DNA of 42,035 nucleotides, from NCBI GenBank assembly GCA_002418705.1, contig DIEQ01000010.1:40854-82888 (forward strand), written 5' to 3'. The stretch is from Mageeibacillus sp. UBA5770. GTDB taxonomy: Bacteria > Bacillota_A > Clostridia > Saccharofermentanales > Saccharofermentanaceae. Every line of letters begins with the position of its first letter. The stretch's first letter is position 1. The position numbers and the translations under genes are program-made. Below are positions 1-8,755 of this stretch, piece by piece. The notes under the pieces are model-generated. The model had not been told where the DNA came from. It made no database searches and saw nothing but the letters and a program-made list of their open reading frames with translations.

Positions 1-1167
1 TGTCGAGGTGAATTCCGGCTCGCAATGGCTGTGTCCGTCTTTTGAAGGAACGAAAATCATCGTTGTGGGCATCATATAGGAGACAAACTGTGCATCGTGT
101 CCCGCACCGCTGTTGATATATTGATTGGAGATGCCAAGCTCTTCCGCGCTTGCCCTGACGTAACTCACCAGTTCTTTGTCAAAATATACCGTGTCGCGTG
201 CCCAGGCGAGTTCATAGCCTGTTCTACACTTTGCAACCATCTTCGGGATGTTCTTTATTATCTGGACAACCTGCCTGATTACCTCCGGATTCTCGTGACG
301 CGCATCAATCGAGAAATCAACCTCGTCGGGGATGACCGTATGGACACAGGGATGGCATTTGATTTCACCGGTCGTATACACGAGGGCCCTGTCTAATTTA
401 TCAAGTTCCTGATGCAGATACACGAGCACTTGTGCCGCAGCATAAAGGGCATCTTTTCGATAGCTCATCGGCGTTGTACCTGCATGATCGGCCTGCCCGT
501 AAGTCCGTATCCGGTAATTCACCATGCCCAGTACGCAGGTGACCACTCCGACATCTTTTTCTGCCGCTTCAAGGATCGGCCCCTGTTCGATGTGAAGCTC
601 AAGCATAGCCTTGTAAGCATCGGCGCTGAGTCTGTTCTTCTCTTCTCCCTTATACGGGCTCGCATCGAGTGCATCCCGGAAAGTTACGGATGGATCGAGA
701 ATGCTCTTCGACTTGAGAACCGTCTGTTTGTCGAACTTTCCTGTTATAACGCCGGACGACATCATTGCAGGGGCAAAGAGCGAACCCTCTTCATTGGTCC
801 AGATCATTGCAGTAATCGGGTGGCGGTGAGGAATTTTCTCAGCGGCGATCGTCTCAAGAACCTCCATCGCTCCCATGACCCCGAGGATCCCGTCGTAATT
901 CCCGCCGTTTTTTACGGAGTCGACATGCGATGCCATTGCTATTCTTTTCAGACCGGCCTGTGAACCGGGAAGTGTTGCATATACGTTGGCCATATCATCT
1001 GTTTCGATAACGGCTCCGATTTTTTTCATTCTTTGAACAAACTCATCCCTGGCCTGATGTGCCTCCGGCGACAGCGAATATCTTGTAATCCCGCCGTGAC
1101 CGGCATCCCCGAATTTGCTGAAGGTATCAATTTTGTCCTGCATTCTATTTTCGTCACAAGTAAACAT
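1..1167 (-). CDS. M20-type Zn-dependent amidohydrolase (hydantoinase/carbamoylase family), C-terminus cut by window edge
   Basis: The reading frame runs off the left edge, leaving 389 codons of a family that is usually about 410 residues. Enzymes of this family hydrolyse N-carbamoyl amino acids, ureidoglycolate/allantoate or related amides with two metal ions. Visible signatures are SHVDSV (H81, D83), GNYDG (D92), WTNEEGS (E126/E127), HIEQGP and, near the cut end, AGHDAQF and DGHSHCEPEF. These match the M20 metal ligands and the family's C-terminal His motif. The ATG at 1167 follows AGAGGAG with suitable spacing. A terminator lies between it and the upstream kinase gene, so it is probably a separate transcription unit. 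The exact substrate cannot be told; the neighbouring M42 peptidases would fit a role in amino-acid or peptide salvage, which is inference. Confidence 0.9.
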   Translation of the reverse strand, partial: MFTCDENRMQDKIDTFSKFGDAGHGGITRYSLSPEAHQARDEFVQRMKKIGAVIETDDMANVYATLPGSQAGLKRIAMASHVDSVKNGGNYDGILGVMGAMEVLETIAAEKIPHRHPITAMIWTNEEGSLFAPAMMSSGVITGKFDKQTVLKSKSILDPSVTFRDALDASPYKGEEKNRLSADAYKAMLELHIEQGPILEAAEKDVGVVTCVLGMVNYRIRTYGQADHAGTTPMSYRKDALYAAAQVLVYLHQELDKLDRALVYTTGEIKCHPCVHTVIPDEVDFSIDARHENPEVIRQVVQIIKNIPKMVAKCRTGYELAWARDTVYFDKELVSYVRASAEELGISNQYINSGAGHDAQFVSYMMPTTMIFVPSKDGHSHCEPEFTST

Positions 1168-1236
1168 ATTCCGCACTCCTCTGCTGCTGATTTTAGAATC
1201 AAATTCATCGCCTGCATTCTGATTCCTTTATGTCTG

Positions 1237-1276
1237 CGAAAAAAGGCGCTTCCGGAAATAATCCGAAAGCGCCTTT
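1237..1276 (-). terminator. Intrinsic terminator after the FGGY kinase gene
   Basis: The arms AAAGGCGCTT (1242-1251) and AAGCGCCTTT (1267-1276) pair perfectly, with a further CGGA/TCCG pairing inside. On the minus strand a run of six T follows the stem. It sits 59 bases past the stop of the kinase gene. Confidence 0.85.
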
Positions 1277-1334
1277 ACTTTGTATTTGCATATTTTATAT
1301 GCTAAAAAACGGGATGTCAACTTGAACCAGAAGA

Positions 1335-2819
1335 CTACATATGGTAGATTTCCTTCAGCTGTGGATACAGACACGCAAATTTTTGCTTGTTTTTCGCATA
1401 GAGGAGCGTATTTTCGGGGATTTGCCTGGTTATGGCTTTGATGCCGATATTCTTGACCGCATCGGCATAGCCCGGGAAGATTCCTGCTCCGACACCTGCT
1501 GCAATGGCAGCGCCGAGTGAGGTTACAGCAGCAGCCGGCACCGTCAGGTCAGCTACGTCGCGTTCGCAGATATCCGCAATAATCTGCTTCCAGAAAGCCG
1601 ATTTAGCACCGCCGCCGATGATCCGGAGGACCGGGCTGGTCATCTCATCGGAGGATACCTCAAGAATGCTGGCCAGGGCAAAAGCTACACCCTCCAGTGT
1701 CGCCCGGAGGAAATGATTGGTATTCTGCGAGACGTGCATCCCGAAGAATACACCCCGAGCCTCTGAATCAAAGATCGGCGAGCGCTCACCCTCTATATAC
1801 GGCAGGAATATAAGGCCCTCGCTTCCCGCCGGCACAGTAGCCGCCCGTTCGTCGAGTTCACGGGGGGACGGCACGCTGAACATGTCCTGTACCCAGGACA
1901 CGGAGCGCCCGGCCGCCTGCATCGTGCCGAAAACGCCGAAGCTTTCGCCGTCAAGGGAGACAATGTTAAATACCCTTCGCTTTTCGTCGCGGAATTGGGA
2001 AGCGCTGTTAAAAGCAATCCAGGCAGTCGTTCCCATCGAGCAGTAAATATCACCCTTTTGCGCAAGTCCCGCGCCGACATTGGCACAGGCTCCGTCACCG
2101 CCGCCGGCAACGACCGGGATGCCTTCCGGCAGACCCATGAGCTGTGCTGCTTCTGCGCAGAGATGGCCGACCACATCATGGCTTTTGTGGAGAGGCGGAA
2201 ACTTGTCGGCATCCAGACCTACGGCAGTAAACACATCCGTCAGATACGTCATTTTTTCGAGATTCAGAAGGAGGCCATGGGAGGCATCCGAATAATCAGC
2301 GGAGAACACCCCGCCGGTCAGCTTCATAACCATGTAGTCCTTTGACTGCAGGAAAGCGGACGTCGCATCGTACATGCCGGGGTGGTTATTGCGGACCCAG
2401 AGTGCCTTGGCCAGCGAGGCAGCAGGACTTAATACATTGCCGGTCCAGTTATAGATCTGCTCAACGCCGAATCTGTCAGACAGCTGCTGTGCCTCAAGCG
2501 ACGCCCGGCTGTCCGAGTGAATCATGGAGCGCATCAGCGCATTCCCGTCCTTATCCACCGGAAGAAGTCCCAGCATATGTCCGCTCACTCCGATGGACGA
2601 TACCTGAAGTACCGCCTCCGGCTGATAGACACCGAGCTCTTTTACTGCCGCACAGGCAGCCTTCCACCAGTCCTCAGCTTCCTGTTCCGCATGCCCTCCG
2701 GCCGGGAAATAAGTCTGATACTCGACCGTTGAACTGTCCCGGACACTTAAGTCCGATGCAAAGAGCGATGCTTTTACGGCGCTTGTTCCTATATCAATCG
2801 CAAGAATGAACTTTTCCAT
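1335..2819 (-). CDS. FGGY-family carbohydrate kinase, xylulokinase-like
   Basis: ATP-dependent sugar kinase of about 494 residues, the usual FGGY length, expected to phosphorylate a pentulose such as D-xylulose. Seen: the N-terminal phosphate loop AIDIGTSAVKASLF, HAEQEAEDWW, GVSGHMLGLLPVDKDG, GGGDGACANVGAG, SMGTTAW, YIEGERSP and GGGAKSAFWKQ of the second ATPase lobe. The AEQ..DWW and GGDGACANVGAG stretches are typical of XylB. Typical XylB has GQMHG where this has GHMLG, so substrate identity is less certain than the family. Two in-frame ATGs lie two codons apart; GGAGG is 3 bases from the first (2825) and 9 from the second (2819), so 2819 is preferred. It follows two M42 peptidase genes without an obvious terminator and ends at a strong one. 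Confidence 0.85.
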   Translation of the reverse strand: MEKFILAIDIGTSAVKASLFASDLSVRDSSTVEYQTYFPAGGHAEQEAEDWWKAACAAVKELGVYQPEAVLQVSSIGVSGHMLGLLPVDKDGNALMRSMIHSDSRASLEAQQLSDRFGVEQIYNWTGNVLSPAASLAKALWVRNNHPGMYDATSAFLQSKDYMVMKLTGGVFSADYSDASHGLLLNLEKMTYLTDVFTAVGLDADKFPPLHKSHDVVGHLCAEAAQLMGLPEGIPVVAGGGDGACANVGAGLAQKGDIYCSMGTTAWIAFNSASQFRDEKRRVFNIVSLDGESFGVFGTMQAAGRSVSWVQDMFSVPSPRELDERAATVPAGSEGLIFLPYIEGERSPIFDSEARGVFFGMHVSQNTNHFLRATLEGVAFALASILEVSSDEMTSPVLRIIGGGAKSAFWKQIIADICERDVADLTVPAAAVTSLGAAIAAGVGAGIFPGYADAVKNIGIKAITRQIPENTLLYAKNKQKFACLYPQLKEIYHM

Positions 2820-2905
2820 ATTCATATTCCTCCGTGCTTACCCTTTTGAATTTGCCCTTAAGCGCATAAAGACTGCGCTTCCATGCCGCGCCCGGCGTTT
2901 CGCAT

Positions 2906-3925
2906 TTACAGCTCCGACATTTTCTCAAGCATTCTTACTGCGAGCAGCTTCGTCTGTTCCATATCCGTGATTTTGATGACGCAGCTTGCCGAATGTATAT
3001 AGCGGCAGGGCATCGAGACCGCAACAGTGCGGACGCCGCCTGCGCTGACGTGAACGGCACCGGAATCATTGCCGCCGGCAACCATGGTCTTGGTCTGACA
3101 TGGAATATCAAGCTCCCTGGCCGTCTCAAATGCCAGAGAGTAAAGCTTCTTGTCGTAGATCGTTGCGCGGTCCATGAAGGATACAACGGGACCTGCTCCG
3201 AGCCGGCACACCTGTTTGTCTGCTTCAACACCTGTAATATCCGCTGCCGTCGTCGTCTCAAGGACAATCGCCATATCGGGATTGATGCTGTAAGCGGCCG
3301 CCTTTGCGCCGCGCAGCCCTATTTCTTCCTGCACGGTAAATGCAAAATGCACGTCATACTCGAGCTCGGAGTCGATCATATCCAGCATAATCGCACAGCC
3401 TGCACGATCGTCGAGCGCCTTTGCTTTGAGCATTCCGTCGCCGAAAACAAGGAAATCCGATGTGAACACGGCCCGGTCCCCGAGTGAAATATGAGCCAGT
3501 GCGTCGTCCTTCGATTCTGCTCCGATATCAATGTACAGAGTATCGATTGCCGGAACACTGCCCCTTTCGGCATCAGACTGAAGATGTATAGGTTTTGTTC
3601 CGACAACACCGCCATAGCCTGCCGCTCCTACTTTTACGGAGCGTCCGATTACGACACGCGCATCAATTCCGCCGACAGCAGCAAATCGAAGCATGCCGTC
3701 TTCCGTCACGCCCGTAATGATAAAGCCGATTTCATCCATATGTGCGCAGATCATGATTTTGCGGTTCGGGCGTCTCTTCCCCGTCTTGAAAACCAGAAGG
3801 TTCCCCAGATTATCGCGTGTAACCTGTGCCTTATCGCCGATCTGGCCGGTAATATAGTCTGCCACCAGATCTTCCTCTCCGGACACACCGGAAATCATAC
3901 AAATCTCTTTAAGCCGGTCAAGCAT
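2906..3925 (-). CDS. M42-family metallo-aminopeptidase (FrvX/YsdC type), copy 1
   Basis: Cytosolic dinuclear-metal aminopeptidase of 339 residues, normal for M42, a family that trims peptides as large tetrahedral assemblies. Metal ligand and catalytic motifs are present in order: AHMDEIG (H62, D64), LDDRAG (D172), TVQEEIGLRG (E200, E201), LETT (E223) and RYIHS (H311). The start was set at 3925 rather than an open frame 14 codons longer. AGGAGG lies eight bases before this ATG, inside the last codons of the upstream gene, and the two genes are separated by a single base. The tight packing suggests translational coupling with the second M42 gene, which may allow hetero-oligomers (inference). 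Confidence 0.92.
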   Translation of the reverse strand: MLDRLKEICMISGVSGEEDLVADYITGQIGDKAQVTRDNLGNLLVFKTGKRRPNRKIMICAHMDEIGFIITGVTEDGMLRFAAVGGIDARVVIGRSVKVGAAGYGGVVGTKPIHLQSDAERGSVPAIDTLYIDIGAESKDDALAHISLGDRAVFTSDFLVFGDGMLKAKALDDRAGCAIMLDMIDSELEYDVHFAFTVQEEIGLRGAKAAAYSINPDMAIVLETTTAADITGVEADKQVCRLGAGPVVSFMDRATIYDKKLYSLAFETARELDIPCQTKTMVAGGNDSGAVHVSAGGVRTVAVSMPCRYIHSASCVIKITDMEQTKLLAVRMLEKMSEL

Positions 3926-3926
3926 A

Positions 3927-4952
3927 TTACATACCCTCCTTCGCAAAAGCACAGAGCAATTCAGCAACAGCCTCCAGGTCTGACAAGACCAGGGACTCCA
4001 CAGGAGTATGCATGTACCGAAGGGGTATTGAAAGCGTACCTGTTCTCACGCCGCCTTTGGTCACGGCAATGACATCTGCATTCGTGCCCGTAAGTTCAGG
4101 CATGACTTCAAGCTGGTACGGGATTTCCTTTTCCTTTGCCAGTTCAATCAGACGGTCCGACACAGCGCGGTTCAGGGACGGGGAAATACCGATCATTCCG
4201 CCCTTGCCCATTTTTCCGCATTTATCTTCCGGGGAATCGGATGTGTGTCCAAAACTTACATCGACAGCAATCGCATAATCCGGTGCCAGGTCAAAGGCTG
4301 CAATGTGTGCGCCGCGTGAACCGACCTCCTCCTGCGAAGAGAACAGTACGGTCAGGTTGAAAGGCAGCGCACCCGCATCTTTGAGGAGGTCAAGTGCCAG
4401 CAGGATAGCTGCGACGCCCGAACGGTCATCGAATGATTTGCCGCTTACACGTCCGTTCAGAAGTTCCAGATTGGCTGCATGGAAAGTAATCCTGTCCCCG
4501 AACGAGACAAGGCCTTCGAGCTGTTCTTTGCTGAAGCCTGTATCAATCGCTATATCCGTAATCTCCGGTGCCTTTTTCTTCTCTTCTTCATTTAAAAGAT
4601 GGGGCGGCTTCGAACAGATAAGCCCCGGCACGACCTGTGTCCCGTGAATGCGGACCTCCTGTGCCAGAAGCAGACGACGGTCAATACCGCCGCAGTTGCC
4701 GACTTTGATGAAGCCCTTGTCGTCGATATAGGTAACGATCATTCCGATCTCATCAATATGTGCATCGAGCAGCAGGGTCGGTTTGTCGTCCGAATGCTTC
4801 CCGATTTTACCGATTATATTCCCGTAATCATCAGCATATGCATCTTGTGCATATTGGCGCAGCCACGAGAGGGCAACACCTCCGGCATTTTCTTCCGCAC
4901 CTGCAACGCCGTCCGTATCTGTGAGGCTGAACAATACATCTTTAATTATCAT
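3927..4952 (-). CDS. M42-family metallo-aminopeptidase, copy 2
   Basis: A 341-residue paralogue of the gene directly downstream. It keeps all expected motifs: DAHIDEIG (H65, D67), SFDDRSG (D175), SSQEEVGSRG (E208, E209), AVDVSF (D231) and RYMHTP (H315). It has Asp at 231 where copy 1 has Glu at 223; in M42 this metal-ligand position can be either residue and is associated with substrate preference, so the pair may have different specificities. The ATG at 4952 is preceded by a purine-rich AAAGGTG. The gene lies 43 bases after the APH-like kinase with no clear terminator, so it probably belongs to the same long transcript. Confidence 0.92.
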   Translation of the reverse strand: MIIKDVLFSLTDTDGVAGAEENAGGVALSWLRQYAQDAYADDYGNIIGKIGKHSDDKPTLLLDAHIDEIGMIVTYIDDKGFIKVGNCGGIDRRLLLAQEVRIHGTQVVPGLICSKPPHLLNEEEKKKAPEITDIAIDTGFSKEQLEGLVSFGDRITFHAANLELLNGRVSGKSFDDRSGVAAILLALDLLKDAGALPFNLTVLFSSQEEVGSRGAHIAAFDLAPDYAIAVDVSFGHTSDSPEDKCGKMGKGGMIGISPSLNRAVSDRLIELAKEKEIPYQLEVMPELTGTNADVIAVTKGGVRTGTLSIPLRYMHTPVESLVLSDLEAVAELLCAFAKEGM

Positions 4953-4995
4953 TTTTTCACCTTTTACTTTTTGAAGATTTTCTATATATCATACT

Positions 4996-5934
4996 TCAAA
5001 TCCCGATCTTCTTCATCTCAATTTCCAATTGCCGTGCCTCTTTCTGAATGTTGGATGACAAGGCATCAATTCCGGCATCATAGAAGTGCATGATCTCGGT
5101 AAACAACTCGTAGAAGGCGTTTTTGACTTCAAAATTGCGGCTCAGGCTTACTTTTGACCGATACTTGTTCAGCAGATCAAAGTCCTTGCCGTTGGCATTG
5201 TTGAGCTGATACAGATCCAGCTCCGGATCGGCCCAGCAGCAGTTGAACGGGTCTATGACAGCGACGGCCGCCGTTGCCTCCCAGTTCAGAAGTACATTCC
5301 AGGTATTATAGTCGCCATGTATCAGGCGTGCAGATTCGATCGGCTCCGAGAATACCAGGTCGAAGTTATCATAAGCCTTTTGAACAACATCGATTACGTG
5401 TTCACTGAGCTGACTTTGGGCATGCATGTCCTTTGCTTTTTGGACAATCGAGTCTGCTTTTCTCCTGTAACAGGTTCGCCAGTCCTTCTCATATGGCCCG
5501 CCGCAGATTTCCCCGAAGCCCTCAGGATGCACGGTGTTATGGTAGCTGATCAGGTTGTCGACAATCTGATCGGCTATTTTTTCTTTGCTTGAAGGATTCA
5601 TATCGGCCAGACAGCCTGCGTTTACTCCGTCAATGAACTCCATCGCGAGGGCATCTGATGTGATTTCCTGATCAGCGTCATGTGTGAAGTACACCTGCGG
5701 CATCTTAATCACAGCATGCTCCGCCAGAATCTTCAGCTGAGCCGCTTCTCTTTTATGCAGGTCCGGGAAAAGATAGATTTTTAAGACGACTTTATAGGGG
5801 GCGCTGTCAAGTTCGGCCAAAAATACCCTTCCATAGAAACCGCCTCCGAGCGACAGGATTGCCGTCGGTTTTTGAGCATAATACTTTTCGACAAGCCGGC
5901 TGGCTGCCAGCCTTTGAGGATTCGTCTCTGTCAT
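4996..5934 (-). CDS. Aminoglycoside phosphotransferase/choline-kinase-fold kinase, unknown substrate
   Basis: A 312-residue protein with the APH kinase fold. Seen: a Gly-rich loop LGGGFYGRVFLA (29-40), the nucleotide-binding Lys in VVLKIY (K52), the catalytic loop LIHGDYNTWNVLL (D208, N213) and the metal-binding Asp in AVIDPFNCCWADPELDL (D228). All catalytic positions are intact. The family phosphorylates small hydroxylated molecules, including antibiotics, choline, ethanolamine, sugars and homoserine; nothing here fixes the substrate. The start overlaps the stop of the alarmone synthetase gene (ATGA, 5931-5934), so the two are translationally coupled. A resistance role cannot be assumed, since most members in this genomic setting are metabolic. 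Confidence 0.85.
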   Translation of the reverse strand: MTETNPQRLAASRLVEKYYAQKPTAILSLGGGFYGRVFLAELDSAPYKVVLKIYLFPDLHKREAAQLKILAEHAVIKMPQVYFTHDADQEITSDALAMEFIDGVNAGCLADMNPSSKEKIADQIVDNLISYHNTVHPEGFGEICGGPYEKDWRTCYRRKADSIVQKAKDMHAQSQLSEHVIDVVQKAYDNFDLVFSEPIESARLIHGDYNTWNVLLNWEATAAVAVIDPFNCCWADPELDLYQLNNANGKDFDLLNKYRSKVSLSRNFEVKNAFYELFTEIMHFYDAGIDALSSNIQKEARQLEIEMKKIGI

Positions 5935-6629
5935 ATATTTCCCCGTTTGGTTTTTGAAGAGTTAATCTCTTTGTAGATCGACTGCATTTCAGCATCGAGA
6001 AGCGAGATGGATTCAGCAGAGTTCTTGAGGCGCCTGCGCAGGTCTTCCGAGATGTCGGCCTCTGACTTGTATTTAAGTTCGTGTTCGAGACTGGCCCAGA
6101 AGTCCATCGCAATGGTCCGGATCTGTATCTCTACAGGGACCCGCTGGGTGGATTCCGCAAGGAATATCGGGACCGTAACGACCAGATGCAGGCTGCGGTA
6201 CCCGTTCTCCTTCGGCTGTGCAATGTAGTCACGCCTGCGGACCAGGACAATGTCATCCTGCCGGGTCAGCAAGTCAGCCATCCGGTTGATATCATCAATG
6301 TAATTGCAGATCACACGGACGCCGGCAACATCTGTCAAATTCTCTTTGATGGATGCCGTACTTACTTCAAAATTCTTCTTCTGAAGCTTATCCACAATGC
6401 TCTTCGGGGATTTAAGCCTGTATTCCATATGGTGAATTGGGTTGTGGTCAAACTTCACCTGGAACTCTTCATCAAGTATTTCAAGCTTCGTCTTTATTTC
6501 CTTGATTGCAGCGCCGTATAGCTGCTGCACTTCGAAAAAGTCCTTCAGATCTTCAAGCACCCTGGTTGTCGGGTACCCGCTTGATACAGCTTCTGCCAGA
6601 TTATCAAGCAGATTTTTATCAAATTCCAT
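5931..6629 (-). CDS. relQ: Small alarmone synthetase, RelQ/YjbM type
   Basis: A 232-residue single-domain (p)ppGpp synthetase, the length of RelQ/SasB of Firmicutes, lacking the HD hydrolase and regulatory domains of long Rel proteins. It should transfer pyrophosphate from ATP to GDP or GTP in the cytosol. Conserved stretches are SIVDKLQKK, LTDVAGVRVICNY (D100, R105), RRRDYIAQPKENGYRSLHL and VPVEIQIRTIAMDFWASLEH (E167, Q169), including the RDYI and YRS segments typical of the active site. It is followed at once by the APH-like kinase through a 4-base ATGA overlap and preceded by the nitroreductase gene at 71 bases. The start ATG is behind GGGAGGGAG at a somewhat long spacing. Confidence 0.93.
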   Translation of the reverse strand: MEFDKNLLDNLAEAVSSGYPTTRVLEDLKDFFEVQQLYGAAIKEIKTKLEILDEEFQVKFDHNPIHHMEYRLKSPKSIVDKLQKKNFEVSTASIKENLTDVAGVRVICNYIDDINRMADLLTRQDDIVLVRRRDYIAQPKENGYRSLHLVVTVPIFLAESTQRVPVEIQIRTIAMDFWASLEHELKYKSEADISEDLRRRLKNSAESISLLDAEMQSIYKEINSSKTKRGNI

Positions 6630-6700
6630 CCTGAGTCTCCCTCCCGCTCATATTCGAATTGCGGGCCAAGGTCCCGCTCTTTTTTCCAATATGTAATATA

Positions 6701-7327
6701 TTACCTGATGTCCAGAACATCCTCGATATCTTTCATCTTCTTGGTCTGCGGCACAAAGGCCGGTTTCCCAACAGGTATTACGCTCATAAGCCTCCAGCTT
6801 TCCGGTACATCCAGCGTCCGGCTGATATCCGCCCGGGATATGATCGGATCATTCATCCAACATGCGCCCAGACCTTTTTGATGGATCGTCAAAAGCATGT
6901 TCTGGATGGCCGCGCCGATGGAAAGTATATCGGGAGCACCCAGCGCATCCATCATTTCCTCATGAGAAAACCTCTGTTCTTCATAATATTTTGTGACACG
7001 GGAATCATGGTAATCCATATGCGTCATATATACGAAAATCACAAGAGGGGCATTTTTGAAAAATGTAGTCTGCTTTATCCTTGATTCGATGAACGCAGGC
7101 TCCGCGTTTTTATAGAATTCCCGGACGCCGTTTTCCGTCGCAAGGGTAACGGCTTCCAATACGGTTTTATCTTTTATGGCAACAAAATGCCAGCACTGAC
7201 TGTTGCAGCCGCTCGGCGCATGCGTTCCGGCCTCAATAATTTCCCGGATTTCTTCATCCGGGATGGTATCCGGAAGAAACTTCCTGATGCTGCGCCGTGT
7301 TTTAATGGTGTCACTGAGCTGATCCAT
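6701..7327 (-). CDS. Nitroreductase-family FMN oxidoreductase
   Basis: A 208-residue protein of the nitroreductase fold, which uses FMN and NAD(P)H to reduce nitro compounds, quinones or flavins. The N-terminal TRRSIRKF carries the Arg-Arg-Ser FMN-phosphate contact. Further signs are HAPSGCNSQCWHFVAI, the mid-protein SIGAAIQNMLLTIHQKGLGACW and the C-terminal VIPVGKP. The length is typical. It starts 18 bases after the CoA-binding protein, with GAGGTGG as ribosome site, and precedes relQ. The physiological substrate is unknown. Confidence 0.93.
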   Translation of the reverse strand: MDQLSDTIKTRRSIRKFLPDTIPDEEIREIIEAGTHAPSGCNSQCWHFVAIKDKTVLEAVTLATENGVREFYKNAEPAFIESRIKQTTFFKNAPLVIFVYMTHMDYHDSRVTKYYEEQRFSHEEMMDALGAPDILSIGAAIQNMLLTIHQKGLGACWMNDPIISRADISRTLDVPESWRLMSVIPVGKPAFVPQTKKMKDIEDVLDIR

Positions 7328-7345
7328 TCTTCCACCTCGATTATT

Positions 7346-7726
7346 CTAATACCACTGGGCCACGACAAGTACACAGGCCTGCACGGATGTCAGTCCAAGT
7401 TCTTCTACCAGGGAATCTGTTGTTTCATCATGCGTTCCCGGCTGAAACCAGATATTCTTGATCCCCAGGCTTGCCGCCTCGCGTAAATAGGCTTCTCCGC
7501 GTTTGGGCGATACGACCATATTCAGCACATCCGGTTTGTGGGGAAGATCAGCCAGGCGGCTGTAGCACGGATCCCCGTCAACGAACTGGCAGGTGGGGTT
7601 CACCGGATACACGATATAGTTTTTCTGCTTCAGCATCCTATAAATGATGTTGCCGTATTTGTTTTCGTTCCTGTTGGCACCGATTACAGCCCATACTTTT
7701 TTGTCGAGCATTTCTTTAGCTAGCAT
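7346..7726 (-). CDS. CoA-binding domain protein (YccU-like)
   Basis: A 126-residue stand-alone Rossmann-type CoA-binding domain, the same fold as the nucleotide-binding domain of succinyl-CoA ligases. Seen: VWAVIGANRNENKYGN near the N-terminus, YPVNPTC, DVLNMVVSP and the IKNIWFQPGTHDE segment typical of the family. Its cellular job is not established. The ATG follows AGGAGG by five bases. It begins just after the terminator of zupT and leads the group nitroreductase-relQ-kinase-M42-M42-FGGY kinase; no promoter could be assigned with confidence. Confidence 0.9.
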   Translation of the reverse strand: MLAKEMLDKKVWAVIGANRNENKYGNIIYRMLKQKNYIVYPVNPTCQFVDGDPCYSRLADLPHKPDVLNMVVSPKRGEAYLREAASLGIKNIWFQPGTHDETTDSLVEELGLTSVQACVLVVAQWY

Positions 7727-7753
7727 AATTGCCTCCTGTCTTTCCTGTCCTTG

Positions 7754-7776
7754 AAAAAACCGCGGTAAGAACCGCG
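7754..7776 (-). terminator. Intrinsic terminator after zupT
   Basis: A 6-bp perfect stem CGCGGT/ACCGCG (7761-7776) with a 4-base loop is followed on the minus strand by G and six T. It begins five bases past the zupT stop. Confidence 0.85.
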
Positions 7777-7781
7777 AATAA

Positions 7782-8600
7782 TTATAAAAATAGCTGCAGG
7801 CTGACGGCCATGACGGCCATCCCTGCTATCAGTCCGTAAATCGCCAGATGGGGAGAACCGTATTCACGGGCCGTCGGAAGAAGTTCATCGAGGGAAATAT
7901 AGACCATAATTCCGGCGATGATTGCGAACATAACTCCCATTGTCATTTCATTCATAAACGGTGCCAAGACCAGAAATCCGATCACCGCACCTAGTGGTTC
8001 CGAAAGCCCGGATAGAAGCGACCAGCGGAAGGCCTTGCTGCGGCTTCCTGTTGCACAGTAGATCGGTATGGCGACTGCGAGTCCCTCGGGAATATTATGA
8101 ATGGCAATAGCAAATGCGATGGCAATACCAAGACTTGGTTTCTGAAGGGCTGCTGTAAATGTGGCGATGCCTTCGGGGAAATTATGGATGGCAATCGCAG
8201 CCGCACTCATGAATCCGACCCGCATAAGCTTCGTGCGGTCGCACGGAATATCAGCGCCGCCTGCTATCATCTGTTCAATATGCCGGGCTTCATGGGGGTT
8301 CTCCACGGCGGGTACAAGCCTGTCAATCACAGCAATCAGGGCAATTCCGGCAAAAAATGCTATGAGCGTCGTCCAGGTACCTTTTTCCAGGCCCCAGAAA
8401 TGTGTCAGACTCGTCCGCGCCTCTGCGAGGATCTCGACGAATGACACATAAATCATAAATCCTGCAGAGAAACCCAGGGATACCGATAAAAAACGGTTGC
8501 TGGTCTTGCGCAGGAGAAGTGCCAGCAGGCTGCCGATGCCTGTAGCCATGCCGGCAAAAAAAGTCAGTCCGAAGGCCAGAAGGACACGATTACTATCCAC
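7782..8600 (-). CDS. zupT: ZIP-family divalent metal transporter, ZupT-like
   Basis: A 272-residue inner-membrane importer for zinc and other divalent cations, with about eight hydrophobic segments. The two metal-site helices are clear: AIHNFPEG (H139, N140, E143) and AIHNIPEG (H168, N169, E172), both intact. A short hydrophilic loop around residues 95-125 contains His and Cys. The start is GTG (8598-8600), seven bases behind AGGAG. It lies 155 bases past the DUF434 gene and ends in its own terminator, so it may be a single-gene unit. A direct repeat CCGCATG (8730-8736, 8742-8748) lies upstream but cannot be tied to a known metal regulator. Confidence 0.93.
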   Translation of the reverse strand: MDSNRVLLAFGLTFFAGMATGIGSLLALLLRKTSNRFLSVSLGFSAGFMIYVSFVEILAEARTSLTHFWGLEKGTWTTLIAFFAGIALIAVIDRLVPAVENPHEARHIEQMIAGGADIPCDRTKLMRVGFMSAAAIAIHNFPEGIATFTAALQKPSLGIAIAFAIAIHNIPEGLAVAIPIYCATGSRSKAFRWSLLSGLSEPLGAVIGFLVLAPFMNEMTMGVMFAIIAGIMVYISLDELLPTAREYGSPHLAIYGLIAGMAVMAVSLQLFL

Positions 8601-8755
8601 TTCTCAACTCCTTTGCTGTCGATACGGTGCCTGCGCGATGCAATACACACTTTTTCCATTATTTTACCATTTTCGTTTCCGGGCCGGCATCTTATTCGTT
8701 CATAATCCAGAGAATGCAGTAATTATTTTCCGCATGCATTACCGCATGTATTTGC

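Noticed and set aside
412..963. Plus-strand open frame of 183 codons
   Set aside because: It lies opposite the M20-type hydrolase, whose minus-strand frame has all family motifs; the plus frame shows no recognisable domain.
6661..6686. Hairpin GCGGG..CCCGC followed by T-run on the plus strand
   Set aside because: Both neighbours are on the minus strand, where the hairpin has no T-run; with no plus-strand gene to end, a terminator call is not supported.
8730..8748. Direct repeat CCGCATG upstream of zupT as a metal-regulator site
   Set aside because: Only seven bases, and not similar to Zur, Fur or MntR boxes known to me.
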